DNA of 64,000 bases, taken from contig JALIZF010001691.1 in the NCBI GenBank assembly GCA_029948255.1, positions 372,001 to 436,000 on the forward strand. The letters run 5' to 3'. Below the pieces are notes generated by a model that saw only the letters and a program-made list of their open reading frames with translations, was not told the DNA's origin and searched no databases. Numbering within the stretch: the stretch's first letter is position 1; the number at the start of each line of letters is the position of its first letter. This document shows positions 32,773 through 45,379 of this stretch, piece after piece. Made by a program: the position numbers and the translations under genes. The DNA is from Telmatactis stephensoni. Taxonomy: Eukaryota > Cnidaria > Anthozoa > Actiniaria > Isophelliidae.

Positions 32773-33022
32773 ATACATTGCTTATGACGTTAGCGAAACG
32801 TGAGTATTGATAATACCAGAACGTTCCTTTTTCTTATTTCACAAGCTAGACCGTAATCTCCACTCAAAGATCCATTTAAAATCTAAAAAGATAAAAGACG
32901 ACTAATAGAGCCCTGTAGAGAGCATTCCGGTGATTAGGAAATCTAAGAAATTAATTAGAGTTGAAGCAGTTCTGAGTAAAACACATGAAGCTCCTCCACG
33001 CAAACTAAGCTATGAGATCCCT

Positions 33023-33740
33023 AGGGGATCCCCGACAGTAAAAATTGTACTATTATACTAAGACCTTAATTACTGATAGTTTCTATTGGCTATATTGAGC
33101 TTGAGGGATTCCTGTTACTCAGGGGACCCCTGATAGTATACATTTTACTGACCCAGTGGACCCCTACACAGGCGACTATCGTCTTGGGGAAATAATATGA
33201 AGAGTGTTTGGTGGCTTCACTCAGGGGACCCCTGACAGTATTAATTATATTTCTTAAGTGGACCCCTACACCGTTGATGTGGTTTTGAGTTTGACATTAC
33301 ATGAAAGATCGTCTAGTGATACTGATTTCACTTAGGGAACCCCTGACAGTATGTCATATTAACTCACTGGACCCCTACACCGTTTATGTGGTATCAAGTT
33401 TGACATTACATGAAAGATCGTCTAGTGATACTGATTTTACGTAGGGGACCCCTGACAGTATGTCATATTAACTCACTGGACCCCTACACCGTTTATGTGG
33501 TATCAAGTTTGACATTACATGAAAGATCGTCTAGTGATACTGATTTTACGTAGGGGACCCCTGACAGTATGTCATATTAACTCACTGGACCCCTACACCG
33601 TTTATGTGGTATCAAGTTTGACATTACACGAAAGATCGTCTAGTGATACTGATTTTACGTAGGGGACCCCTGAAAGTATAATCTTAGTGGCCCAATGGAC
33701 GCCTACAGTTTAGATATGGTTTTTGTCAGATATTACAGTT
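33023..33740. repeat. 109-bp minisatellite (AGGGGACCCCTGACAGTA)
   Basis: Units start at 33023, 33121, 33223, 33334, 33443, 33552 and 33661. The inner units are spaced exactly 109 bp and are nearly identical (ACCCCTACACCGTTTATGTGG, GAAAGATCGTCTAGTGATAC); the outer ones are diverged. A lone degenerate unit lies at about 34228-34320. Confidence 0.92.
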
Positions 33741-33779
33741 ATAAGTGAATATATATATTATACAGTATTTCTTGTAGTT

Positions 33780-36300
33780 CAAATGGGCTTGTGAACTTGT
33801 CGTTCTCACTGAATAAGGTATACCTGGGCAATATAGTCAGGACCGTAGCCCCTAAGATAGCACCCATAGGGGCTGAGGGGCACTAACTTGATCCCCCAAG
33901 TTATTTGGAGAGTATTAAAGAATGACCCCGCCCCCAGTTTTTCTGGGAAAATTAAAAGATAAACACTAAGAAAAAAGGTTAAATTAATAATAAAAAATAA
34001 ATGTTAATTATGCATCACGTGATGCCTAGTGACTTTGTGCCATGGCCATGATATTTTCAAAAATATTTAAATCGAATGTCGAAAGAGTAATGTTCTGTAA
34101 TGGTCTAAAAACATCAATTTTGTTTTTTTCACTAGTCATAGTAATACGTAGTAATGCAAACTGCTAAAACTCGTGTGATCGACCATGCATCGACAAAAGG
34201 TGAAAGACTAGTGAAGTTGACTTTACTCAGGGAACCCGTGACAGTATAAATTCTACAGCCGCAGGGTACCCCCACACCGTCTTATTCAGTTGGTTGACAA
34301 CATGAAAGAGCGCCTATTGACAAGATTGTCACAAATCCGTGAATTAGACTGACAAACTAATGTATTTATTAGAATTGCGTACAGCTAAGTAGACTGAGTT
34401 CATGTAATTATCCAGTACTAAACGACTTCAAATTGATAAAAATGCTCATTTTGTCTCCCCAGGGAAAAATTGTGATATTGAACAACAATGTACTGTGAGT
34501 TTTATAGAAGGTCAATATCCGTTTACCGCTACTAGGAATATGGCATGAAAGAAATTCGCCTGACAGTTTTATTTTAATAGCATGACTCACCTAAAGCTAA
34601 ATTTATGATTTCAAGAGGGGATTGTGATGGTAAAATTACTGTTTAAAATGAGGAAAGAACATGAGGAGTCTTTGCTTGTCGGTTTTGAATATATCGATTA
34701 TTTGCATATTTATTTTATGAACAGAGATAAAACTGAAATATTATATAATGCATTTTTTCAAGAGCCGAAGAATGAAAAGCCTGGCTGAATAATAATCCGT
34801 TTAGGAACAGATTGGATTTTTTCTTCTTCTATTTTAATCTATTATTATTGGTATTATTTTTAACAAAATGACTTGAGTTTATTTTTTTACTTCGAAAGTG
34901 AATGAAAAAGAGAGAGAAAAACGAAGAAAGAGAACCAAAAGAAAACAAAATAAAAAGTGAAAAGAAAAATTTCTTCATTAAAATCTTTGAATGAAAATTT
35001 CAGTTCAAAATTTCAAAATCTATTTTACAATCAATTTTGTATGATTCCAACCGCCGGCTAATCCTTTTTGCCAGAGGAAATTCAAATTTTTCGGTGAAAG
35101 AGAGCACGTTTGCAATGCTAATAAACTATTATTTTCAAGTATTTTTCATTTACCTTGTCGACGAGTCTTGCGGTACTGGCATTTCATTCATTGTGAGCGT
35201 GGTCAGACAAGCACTTCTATATGTGGAATTTCAAATTTTCCCCAACAAATTCGATACCAAATATCCGTATTAACTTGCTTTGTTCGTCCAAACTCACTCA
35301 GTCGGACTCTCAATCTGTTAGAAATCAATCTCTAAAATCTAACGAATATTGAATGTTTGAGCCTTGATCAGTAACAAATCGGTTAGAAGAGGATGTATCA
35401 AACCATTGGTAGATATATCCCACCAAAATCAATCCAAAGCGCTTAGGTAGCGAGCGAGGCCAAACTGGCTTAAAATCGTCTCCCCACGAATTAACAGCTG
35501 CTTTGACAATGACCGTATTGTTCAAATCCTGCCAGCCAAATACTAACTTTTTGGCTCAGTATCAACAACAGCTTTGACCCTATCGATAGAAGGCAACGAG
35601 CACACTCGCATAGCATTAGAACACTGTATCAAGTCCCTTAGTCGGTAGGTATTAATCAACGAGCTTGTCTCTGATTGGTCAATCAACGGAGTAGACCGAT
35701 ACACTCTAATGGTCATATCCAATACATTAATACCCCCATTTAGAAGACTTTTATTAATCAGGAGTCGTGTAGGAATCAGACAGTGTCGATTGGTAAGGTT
35801 CAGAGTTGAGAAACATGCAGTAAATGATAATTTCATATAGTTGATACAAAGCACCTGAGTGTCTGGCAATATCGACGGCCTTTGATGACAGACAACGTAA
35901 GTGAACAAGAGCGTCAGTAATCTGACATCAACTGTGCTCGATTTAGCACATGTTATGCGCCTGTATGACACAACTGCCATGTTAATGTAGGAGAGTGTGC
36001 TTGTCATGATGTGAGATTAAAAATCATGCCACGTTTGCAACAACCGAAGAAACATTATCATAATCAAACAATATGAAACGCGCACGCATGTCTTTATATA
36101 GACACGATGAGTGGTGTTGAGCACAAGAAAAGCGAGCTTAGGTGTGTCTTTTTCAAGTGCTGTACATAAGCGATCGCTTTTATATAACATGTTTAATTTT
36201 TCCACATTTAGTGTGAGCTACATGTATCTGCCCTGATATAAACATGCAATCAGCGCGTACATTATATCTCGAGTATTTGATTATTATATTTAACGTCTAT
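33780..36300. other. Intergenic DNA without a supported gene
   Basis: A 154-codon open frame on the minus strand (36007-35543, ATG start) and the overlapping downstream frame to 35325 have no recognisable domain and no splice support. I list them only as possible remnants. Confidence 0.35.
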
Positions 36301-36310
36301 GCCTTTAAAC

Positions 36311-36430
36311 CGGAATGTGTTCCCCAAGGGTCGGTAATGGGTCCTTTATCACCCATTAGTGCTTCGAGTATTTGAAGCTACACATACAGCGAGCTTCAGA
36401 GAATAGAAAGTAGAAACAAAAATGTGACAA
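36311..36430. pseudogene. Reverse-transcriptase motif fossil followed by a SINE fragment
   Basis: GAATGTGTTCCCCAAGGG then TCGGTAATGGGTCCTTTA reads ECVPQGSVMGPL on the plus strand, a near-perfect palm motif. Directly after it, TTAGTGCTTCGAGTATTTGAAGC...AGAATAGAAAGTAGAAAC matches the body of the SINE at 40010-40290. Confidence 0.5.
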
Positions 36431-36892
36431 TCCAAACACTAACGACATCCGTTCCGCTTGCCGCTCCAGCTGTTACGTTTTCCATTGGCCAATCACTTGA
36501 ACAGGTGAGTTTACACACAAAAGCGTGGTTACGGAGCAATGGATATTACCCTTAATGCACTTTTATCGTCTCAAATCACACATTCGTTGCGATCCGTTTT
36601 AATTAAGATTCAAACTAGGAAAACGAAGAATTTCAAAAAAACTAGGAAAACGAAGAATTTCAAAAATCGTATTCATTGATTAGGCTTAATTGTTTTTAAG
36701 CTATATATACTTTTTACCAAAATTTTTAATTTCATATTACATATATATCTATATATTTATTATCTAGCAATATTTATATTTATCTTTTGTTAATTATATA
36801 TATATTTTTTTTCTTTTGAGGGCCACAAGTTTATCAGTACTTTGTATCTGTCAAGTGCTACCCTCGTAAAATAAAGTTATTACTACTATTAC

Positions 36893-37110
36893 AAATCCCC
36901 TATATATACCTGTATACTTCTGACAAATCCCCTGTATATCCCTGTATACCCCTGACAAATCCCCTATATATCCCTGACATCCCCTGACAAATCCCCTGTC
37001 TACTCCTGATAAATCCCCTGTATACCCCTGATATATCTCCGGTATACACCTGACAACAGCCCCTGTATACCACTGACAAAACCCCTGTATACCCCTGACA
37101 AAACAATTAC
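36893..37110. repeat. Minisatellite of CCCCTGTATACCCCTGACAAAT units
   Basis: About ten degenerate units of 20-26 bp. Minus-strand frames with YTGDLSGVYRG repeats are translations of this array. Confidence 0.9.
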
Positions 37111-38282
37111 CGCTTTTTGTAAGGTATGACATCGATGATAGCATATAACCTAACTTATTACGAATCTCATTGAAAGTAAACAAATGTACCCCCAAAACAG
37201 TTGCTAATAAGATCAAAACACACACGATAATATACGTCCATTTTAACTGAGGATATTGGAGCTGCCTGCAGGCATATTACTGCAAACTCAAGCATATCAA
37301 AACTGGTCTAGAATATAGATTTCACAGTGAAATCTAGCTGGAAGCTATATCTCAGATTGGGGTGCTATGCGAAGTGCACTCAGAGAATATTAAATCATAC
37401 CCAGGTGTTTTATTGAATTATAATGCACGCAATCGAGCTCAAACATGTATTAACAATTCTTTCCTTGAATTTTTTTTATATGAAAAACTAAGCGGCAGTC
37501 TTTCAAACAAAATCCGTTAAAACTTCAGCTCAAAAGGAAGCTTCCTTCTTTGACAAGCGAAGAATGATTAATGAAAAGCATTTTATATTGATAAATGGAG
37601 AAAAGTAATCGACAAGGAATTCTCAAGAAATTTGCCCTAAACTGACCTGGGCCGTATTAATTTCTTAGAATCAATCAATCTGGATATTCTAAGAAGTACT
37701 TGGTAACGTGCTTGGAGAATTAAGAAATAATGCGCGCATTTTCACGTCAATGGCAGTTTATGACGCTGCCTTGTCAAAAAGTAGCCAAAGTGACGTGCAT
37801 CTTCGGTACAACAATAAAAGACTGACCGGCACGTTTGCGTGTCACCTCACGAAATAATATCAGCCTTACATCGTCATACATAATTGCTAAGTAATCTAGA
37901 ATTCGCTTACTACTAATATGAGCTCATCTTGAATTTTATAGTGATTATATTTAACCTATAGAAGAAGATTTCTTAAACCGTAAAAAAGTGTCAGTACTAC
38001 CTTGATAAAGAAGCATAAAGAACAAATGTTGATAAAGAGCGAGTGGGTTTGGAGTCTACCACTACCTTTGACAATTTTTCGGGGCTTATATAAAACCACT
38101 CAGGATGGCGATCATGGGGAAAAATCCCATTTGCGCATTTTTTTTTTGTTTTTGCGTTATAGTTTTTCTTCCGCAAATCAAAATCTTTGCAATCTTTTAA
38201 TTATTTTCTCTTACAATTGTTTGTAACTTTTCTATATATATGACGAAATTCATTAACGTGAAATTAAATTAAATAAGATCTA

Positions 38283-39345
38283 CCATATTGCGTATTGCGC
38301 GGTACGGCACAATACGGTACAACACGCGGCGCAATACGGCACGGTACAATACGCAATACGGCACGAACACAGTACGCAACACAGTTCGGCGTAATACGCA
38401 ATACGATACTGGCACAATATACGCAACACAGTTCCGCAGCAATACGGTACGCATTACTGTAAGGTATACGGCACGATTCAGTACGTACAACACACATGAC
38501 GGCATGGCGGAATACGGAATGGTATGGCACAATACTGGTACTGCGCAATAGAGTCGATTTCGTATGACTGTGAAAACGGCACCTCACGGTCACGGCACGG
38601 TTATGGCATGAATTTCGAATGTTTTTATAGACAACACGGCACTGACCTCTTACGAAATCTGCTCTACGGTACTGCGCAATACGGTACGGCGCAATACGCA
38701 ATAAGGTACGGCACAATATGGTACGGCATAATACGCAATACGATATGGTACATACATACTTTATTGTGCTCCTTAAAAAAGGCTTTTCAGCTACAATGTT
38801 AAAATCTAAAATTATCTGAAAAATCTATGTACAATTTGTACAAATTTAAAATATGGTACAATACGATACAGCGCAATACGCAATACGGAACGGCGCAATA
38901 CACCAACAGAATGTTTTTATAGAAACTATGATACTGGTACAGTTACGATACGGTACGTACGGTAAGTTTCCCACTCATACCAAAACGACTCTAGTGCGTT
39001 ACAATACGGTACGGCGCAATACGGTACGGCACAAAATGGTACGGCAAATACGCAATAGGGTACGGCACAATACGCAATAGGGTACGGCACAATACGCAAT
39101 ACGGTACGGCACAAAATGGTACGGCACAATCGCAATAGGGTACGGCACAATACGCAATACGAAACGGTGCGTTACAACACGGTTCGGCGCAATACGCAAT
39201 ACGCAATACGAAACGGTACAAAATGGTACGGCACAATCGCAATAGGGTACGGCACAATACGCAATACGGTACGGTGCGTTACAACACGGTTCGGCGCAAT
39301 ACGCAATACGAAACGGTGCGTTACAATACGGCATGGCGCAATAGG
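38283..39345. repeat. Satellite of CAATACGGTACGGCG units, plus orientation
   Basis: Two blocks (38283-38750 and 38850-39345) of irregular 10-20-bp units GGTACGGCACAATACGCAATAC, separated by about 100 bp of AT-rich DNA. Within the first block, 38570-38660 resembles 3980-4090. Confidence 0.92.
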
Positions 39346-39644
39346 ATGGGTGACTTATTATACTACGTACTGTAAAGCAGTATTTGTTCTCTGTGAGGAG
39401 GTATGGAGATTAGGGGCCCATTGTCTTAATAACAAAATATTGTACCACAGGAAACCCAAATTAACATTGTCTCTCATCTCTGTCGGAATCCTTTGGATCT
39501 GGCGCCGCGTTCGATTGAAGCTACAATCGCCTTGCTTTCGCCCAACAATCTTATTGCTGGGTTTCAAATGCTTTATGTTTGGGGTTCAATTAGTCGAATT
39601 CCTTGAAAATCATGCCATAACGGCAAATGCGCTCGCGAACAATT

Positions 39645-39973
39645 GCGCCGTACCGTATTGTAAAGCACCGTACCGTATTGTAAAGCACCGTACCGTATTG
39701 TGAAGCACCGTACCGTATTATAAAGCACCGTACCGTATTGTAAAGCACCGTACCGTATTGTAAAGACCGTACCGTATTGTAAAGACCGTACCGTATTGTA
39801 AAGCACCGTACCGTATTGTAAAGCACCGTACCGTATTGTAAAGCACCGTACCGTATTGTAAAGCACCGTACCGTATTGTAAAGACCGTACCGTATTGTAA
39901 AGCACCGTACCGTATTCTAAAGCACCGTACCGTATTGCGTATTGCGCCGTACCGTATTGTAAAGCACCGTACT
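39645..39973. repeat. Satellite of GCACCGTACCGTATTGTAAA units, opposite orientation
   Basis: About 16 near-identical 18-20-bp units. The unit is the reverse complement of the ACAATACGGTACGGTGC words of the 38283-39345 blocks, so the two arrays face each other across about 300 bp of unique sequence. Confidence 0.93.
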
Positions 39974-40009
39974 GTTGAATAAACAATATTAGAAACTATT
40001 GTTGAAGTT

Positions 40010-40290
40010 CATTTCACATGGCTGCCGTGACGTAAAGGCAAAAGCAACCGTTTTTAATGTCGGTAGCTCGTACCAGTTGTACACTTATAAACTCGAGGCC
40101 GACGTTGCGCTCATTTTATTCCCCTCTCTCCATCAGTGCTCCGTTTCACGGGTACTTAAAGCTAATTCAAGCTACAAAGAATAGAAAGAAGTCGAAACAA
40201 GAATGCGAGGTCAGGACTGGGGATCGAACTAGGTGACCTCTCACACCGAAGGCCGCGCACTAACCTAACTGTGCCATGCTTGCTCATAGT
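40010..40290 (-). mobile_element. tRNA-derived SINE, second family
   Basis: On the minus strand the head carries an A box TGGCACAGTTAGG (about 40264-40276) and a B box AGTTCGATCCC (40220-40230), then a body with TTTCTATTCTTTGTAGCTTGA. The tail is not a clean simple repeat. It is a SINE head, not a functional tRNA. Confidence 0.7.
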
Positions 40291-40299
40291 TACGTCACT

Positions 40300-42960
40300 A
40301 GCAGTTTGAAATAAAACACTTGTGGATAAAAGTAGGTTTTGCTCCATCATTTCTCTTATCAGATTTCACAAACTAACAGTTTAAATTTAAATTTTTTTTC
40401 CTTTTAAAAATGGTATAGGAAATGACAATGATTAGAGGAGTAGACACCGCTGAGATAGTTTTCATTCGTAAACGTACTTGAGGTTGTGGATTATCTTATT
40501 GATTAGATCACGTTTGCTTTTTTATTAATCCGTGGTCAGTCCAGGGGACATGAAATTACTTATGAAGAATTATGAAAACATAACAGCACTTTATTGATCA
40601 CTGCTTCGAGACTCTTCCAGAAAAAAATGGAATAGAGCCCCGTTATTTCGATTTAAACAGCAACAAACGTTGAATCATACTAATTGAAAACAGGATAAAT
40701 TGATCGAGTAGAAGCTCGACCTCCCCAAGGTTCATACTCCGCTATCAAGCTCATCAGTGATTGATCTTCATCACTATCATCATTATCATCATCATCACCA
40801 CTGACCATCATAATCATAATCATTATCACCGCAAGTGAGAGTTCTTGAGTTTAATCCTCAGTGACCTCAAACACATGATTTAAATAGATTTGGATTTAAG
40901 ACTTAAAACGTTCGGGGCAATATTGGATCGAGTGGAAGAGTGCGTGTCATCGGACTCGCATTACCTAGTTGAATGGTTGGCACGAGATAACCGACGTAAA
41001 ATTAGGACGTTCGATTAGCTTACGTTTTATCAAAACCACTTAATAAAATAACATTCATATAACGCGCGTTCTCATTGGAGGTGGACGCGTATTCTGTGAA
41101 CTCTACACAAGTACTCGCACACTTTTTGAATTTTTGGTCATCATGTAAATGAAAACTGAATGTGCTCAAATAATGTTGTACTTTATGAAATAAAAGAAAA
41201 CCTGTGTGCAGATTTAGATTAAGATTCTATTCTTTACATTTGTCTCGTGTTCTGATGAATTCAGCTCTATTCCTAAATCTTAACAGAACACCCGCGCGCG
41301 TTTTCTATTTCATTAATACCAACACGCCATCACTAAAATGTATATAACAATCACCTTGGAATTAATCAAAACGTCTCTCGAGGTTTGTCTTCTTTCTGGT
41401 TGTTAACACAGACACAGAGACGCGCACCATCGCCTTACGGCTTAGTTTTAAAGAGATATAATCTCACGAAACCTGACATAGTATGAATTCAGTGTGACAG
41501 CCTTGACATTGGATTGAAATTTGCTTATAGTTACTCTGTTCTGTGACGCAGTTTTCATGCACTGGTTGTCGTGGAAACAGCGACAGATTTCAAAAAATAA
41601 CTGACACAACCTCAACTAAAAGATTTTTCCAAGAAATTCCAATGTGACGTCATTCGTATCGAAATATCGACTCATGTAATTAGACATCTGCACATGCGCT
41701 CTCACTGCATTTTCTCAGAAACAAAGGGCGAAAGGTGATATTCAATGAGATCTCAACGGGTACACGGTACACCGCTCTAATGAGCCGTACTTTAAAGGAC
41801 ACCGCGATAAAACTACTCAAAGTTCTCTCACTTATTCCCAAGTCCACGCACAAACCATCTTCGCCATTTTTTCATATTCCGCTAACTGGTACTTTAGGCC
41901 TACTCCAGGACCTATAAGTTGCCTTAAAACGCCGAAAAACGCCTTACAATACTCAATGTAGTCTAAAGTAGCCTTAGGTTAATTTCAGTTAATTCAACTC
42001 TTTTAATAAATTGCCTTAAAACGCCTAAAATCGCCGTAAAACCCCTTAAAAATTACACAAATTCCTCCGCATTTTCTTAGAACGCCTTAAATTGCATTAA
42101 GTTGCAGTAAAAAACGGCGACTTAAGGACACGGGATAGGCCTTAATTTGGTTTTGCAAACGAAAAATGATTGTAAACAGCGAGCGACCAAGTACTCAGTA
42201 GGTACTGAGTGAAATCACGCCTAACAGCGAATAACGTTTCGAGATAGCGAGCATTTGTATCAACAAACCACCATGAGAAAGATAAAGATATAGTTTTTAA
42301 TTTCGCTAAAAGAGAGGGCTTTGAAAACGGAAGCATGCATTGCAAAGAGTGACAACCCTTCGTGGAAAACTACCAGTGGCGGAAACATTACCGGAAAAAG
42401 GAATCAACTGTCAGAAATTTAAAAAAAACATTAGGTATCCAGAAAGTCTAACACTCTTAATTAAATCTGAATTCTAGTTTCAATTACTTTGAAGGAGTAT
42501 GTTTTCGTGTTTTCTTTTCGCTCCATAACGGTTTTCTTGTTCCACTCAAACTCAAGTGGTAGCCATGGGCAACAGTAACGTCATAAATTCTATTGGCGTC
42601 GAAATGACGTCTGTTATCGGAAGTCGTGCGACATTAATCACAACACAAGTACATATGTATGATATTTGATGTACTTTGATGTAATGATTAATTAATGGCG
42701 GTAGTATAGTATATAAGTAAATGAAATTAATTGGAATACATATCGTGATCTTAGCCTCTGTTGTTTTTGCTCGAGCGTTGGGGGGTAGCAGGCCGGGTTG
42801 TAATATACAGTTTTATTTTATTTTTTTCTATATATATTTTTTATTTGCTTATTTATTTCTTACTCTTTTTATCCGTTAAAAAATGCGGACAGGTCCCTAC
42901 AGGAGGTCAACAGTCCGCCGAGTGCACGTTCAAATGAAAGTCTCGTTATAATTATAATGA
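40300..42960. other. Intergenic DNA; ATC tract and GCCTTAAAACGCC words
   Basis: (ATC)n-like sequence lies at about 40768-40830. A stretch at 41925-42120 repeats GCCTTAAAACGCC-type words, which also occur at about 21440-21465. No gene is seen. Confidence 0.4.
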
Positions 42961-42966
42961 ACTAAC

Positions 42967-43099
42967 AGAGGGATTTCACGGCAGCCATGTTTGCGGGCAA
43001 GTACAATCGAAAGTTTAAGAATGACAATAGATGTCATTTCTCTTGGGGGAAAAGGTCTTTTATTTTTGACCATAAACATGGCTGCCGTGAAATCCCTCT
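42967..43099. repeat. 133-bp foldback with AGAGGGATTTCACGGCAGCC arms
   Basis: The left arm AGAGGGATTTCACGGCAGCC, then ATGTTT, is exactly mirrored at 43074-43099, making 26 paired bases. The centre is non-coding. Shape and size are those of a short MITE. Confidence 0.8.
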
Positions 43100-43412
43100 A
43101 TAGGGCCTGGCATCTCGCCAACTAAAAAATGCCAATTTTTTTTGTCTAAGTAAAAGGTTTAAATCCCATTGACATGAAGGTAAAAACCTTTCATGTCAAA
43201 TCTCGTTACACCGAACGATTATTTTGTCACCGCTCCTGTATATCATCATCATCATCATCATTATCATCATCATTGTTCTTTTGTTTAAACGTCCCACTAA
43301 AACGTTCACCACTGTACCCAAAATAATCGGTCCGCGGGCTCAGTATTTAGGGGTACCATAAAAAGATTGTCGTGCAAAATGAACTTCATTGTGAACAACG
43401 AATATTTATGAT

Positions 43413-43450
43413 CCGCCATTTTGTTTCTATTTTTAGAAACAAAATGGCGG
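43413..43450. repeat. Perfect 17-bp hairpin with TTTT loop
   Basis: CCGCCATTTTGTTTCTA (43413-43429), four T, then its exact complement (43434-43450). The stem is long enough to resemble a small-RNA precursor but shows no mismatches or bulges. Confidence 0.85.
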
Positions 43451-43459
43451 ACATTTGAA

Positions 43460-45170
43460 TTTTCAAAAATTCGTATCTTTCGATTCCGCGATCAGAATTG
43501 AATTGCTTTTGCAGATCTGAAATCCTCTTTTACAGCTTTTTCAAATGCACTAGTTAAAATTTTCCCTTGACCTATTTTTCGATTTTCCCGCCAAAATGAT
43601 GACGTCATTTTCCCACCAAAAATACCGAAAATCAAAAAAGTAAAAGGAACAAGTTTTGAGATTTGGTGAACTCTTCCATGTCCCTAAGTTTCAAGAAATT
43701 TCGATTAAATACCAAAAAATTCTACCTAAATGAATTAAACATTTCACATCCATTCTAGCCCGTCGTGTTTCTTCCTGGGTTCAAGACAAACAAGTTGATG
43801 CCCACTAAAAAAATCTTATGTTATCTAAATATTACATTCAACTTGATATTTAATTGCACTTTTATAGATCTAAGAAGAACATTGCCGCTTCTGTTACATT
43901 TGAATTTAATAATTGTATATTTGTGTTCCATCTTGCTGTTAGTGTTGTCAAACTCGGAAGCGTTCGGAGATAATGATCACCGACCGCGGAGAAAACAGCT
44001 AGATGTCAAAATGGTGGAATACAAAGAATAAAAGAATCCAAGTAATTATTTTTATATTCTAAAAGCAATGTGTATATAAAAACGCCTTTGCTTTTTGTTT
44101 ATTTTATCATGGTAAACTTTATATTGGTTTTGATTCGTAATTATTGCCTAAATATTCATGTATTTCATTTTTCCTTCCTGGATTTATCTCCTTAGAGAAC
44201 ACGCGAAGAAAATCACGCAAAACAACCCATGCAAGGAAAACCAGATTGGATTATCTAAAATCCAAGTGCAGCTTTGAGGTCCATTTCGATCTAGTATATT
44301 GTATTTTAAAACCTTTCTGGGACTAATATTGACAATGTGTTGAAATACGTACCATACCATTGAAATCAATACCCACCCTAAAATGATATCTATGATTCAA
44401 TAACAAATGAAATGTCTCAAAGCATTCGAAAGCATCATAATCCAAGTTTAAGACATATGTAAATATCAAACAGCGCATGTGCCGTTACCATGGTTACAAT
44501 TAACGTTGTCATGTTACCTTCTGATAATAATTGTATCCATGAGGGATGAAGGAGTTGTGAGTCGTAAACTTTCTACAGCAGAATCATCTTTAGAACCCAT
44601 TCCATCAGCGGAAAACATAAGGCGTGGGAAGCCTGGAACAAGAGAAATAGTTAACTAAGGGGGAAAAGATCCCGGATTGAACGTAGTTCTTCAATGAGCC
44701 GAACTGAATCAAAGTTTGATTGGTGTAGAGTTGAGAGTAGCTTAGATTGTTACCGATTGTTACTAGCAAATTAGTGGTTTTGACTCTTGAAGAAATCCAC
44801 TGAATTGCCCAAAATTTTCTTTGTCTTAAATTACAGCAAAACTCTAAATACACTGAAAGAATGGGAAGGACAGACTGAATGGATAGATGAAGTATAGAAA
44901 ATAGTGAAAAGTGAAAGTTTTGTACACATATATAGTACACTCAGTAGTTGAAAAAAAAAAGCATTTTCATATATGAGTGATTTCAAAAAAACCGTGAAAC
45001 AAAAACTAATAGCTAGTGTGTAACAGTTTAATAAAAACAAAAGAAAACAATAGTAAAAAGGTCTAACAGTGTCTATTAGTCTAATAACTATTTCACGGTA
45101 TTTTTGAATAACTCTAGTGCTGATGAATGTTCATAATTGTAAAGTAGAAAAAAAAATGTTTTTTTCAATA
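43460..45170. other. Intergenic DNA, weak exon-like segments
   Basis: A segment after TTTTATAG at 43868 stays open to TAA at 44029-44031 and encodes a hydrophobic stretch then a basic tail (RRKQLDVKMVEYKE). I found no partner exons, so it is not called a gene. Confidence 0.35.
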
Positions 45171-45287
45171 CAATGTGATGTTCGCTTTTAGGACCATCCG
45201 TAAAATTCTACAATTTCCATCAATTTCTTATCAATAATTCAGCGAACGATCGAAAGAACGGACGAATGAACGAACGGTCCAATGGAT

Positions 45288-45372
45288 AGCGGAGGGAGGG
45301 AGGGAGGGAGGGAGGGAGGGAGGGAGGGAGGGAGGGAGGGAGGGAGGGAGGGAGGGAGGGAGGGAGGGAGGG
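45288..45372. repeat. (GGGA)n microsatellite
   Basis: About 20 uninterrupted GGGA units, preceded by GAACGAACGG-like words and by a segment similar to 25520-25570. Confidence 0.95.
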
Positions 45373-45379
45373 ACAAAAA

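Noticed and set aside
33023..33740. CRISPR-like array
   Set aside because: Units are 109 bp with no short repeat-unique spacer structure, and the host is an animal.
35325..36007. Two overlapping minus-strand frames that a single-base shift would join
   Set aside because: No recognisable domain, no conserved motif and no splice evidence; chance or an old remnant cannot be separated.
36851..37225. Protein with repeated YTGDLSGVYRG units
   Set aside because: Translation of a 20-26-bp minisatellite, with similar repeats readable in two frames.
38264..39986. Several repetitive open frames on both strands
   Set aside because: All derive from the GTACGG/CAATACG satellites, which lack stops in several frames.
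40200..40290. tRNA gene on the minus strand
   Set aside because: A and B boxes are present, but the cloverleaf is incomplete and the body recurs at 36350-36420, so it is a SINE.
43868..44031. Terminal exon of an unknown plus-strand gene
   Set aside because: An acceptor-like TTTTATAG and an open frame with a hydrophobic stretch exist, but no upstream exon with matching phase could be found.
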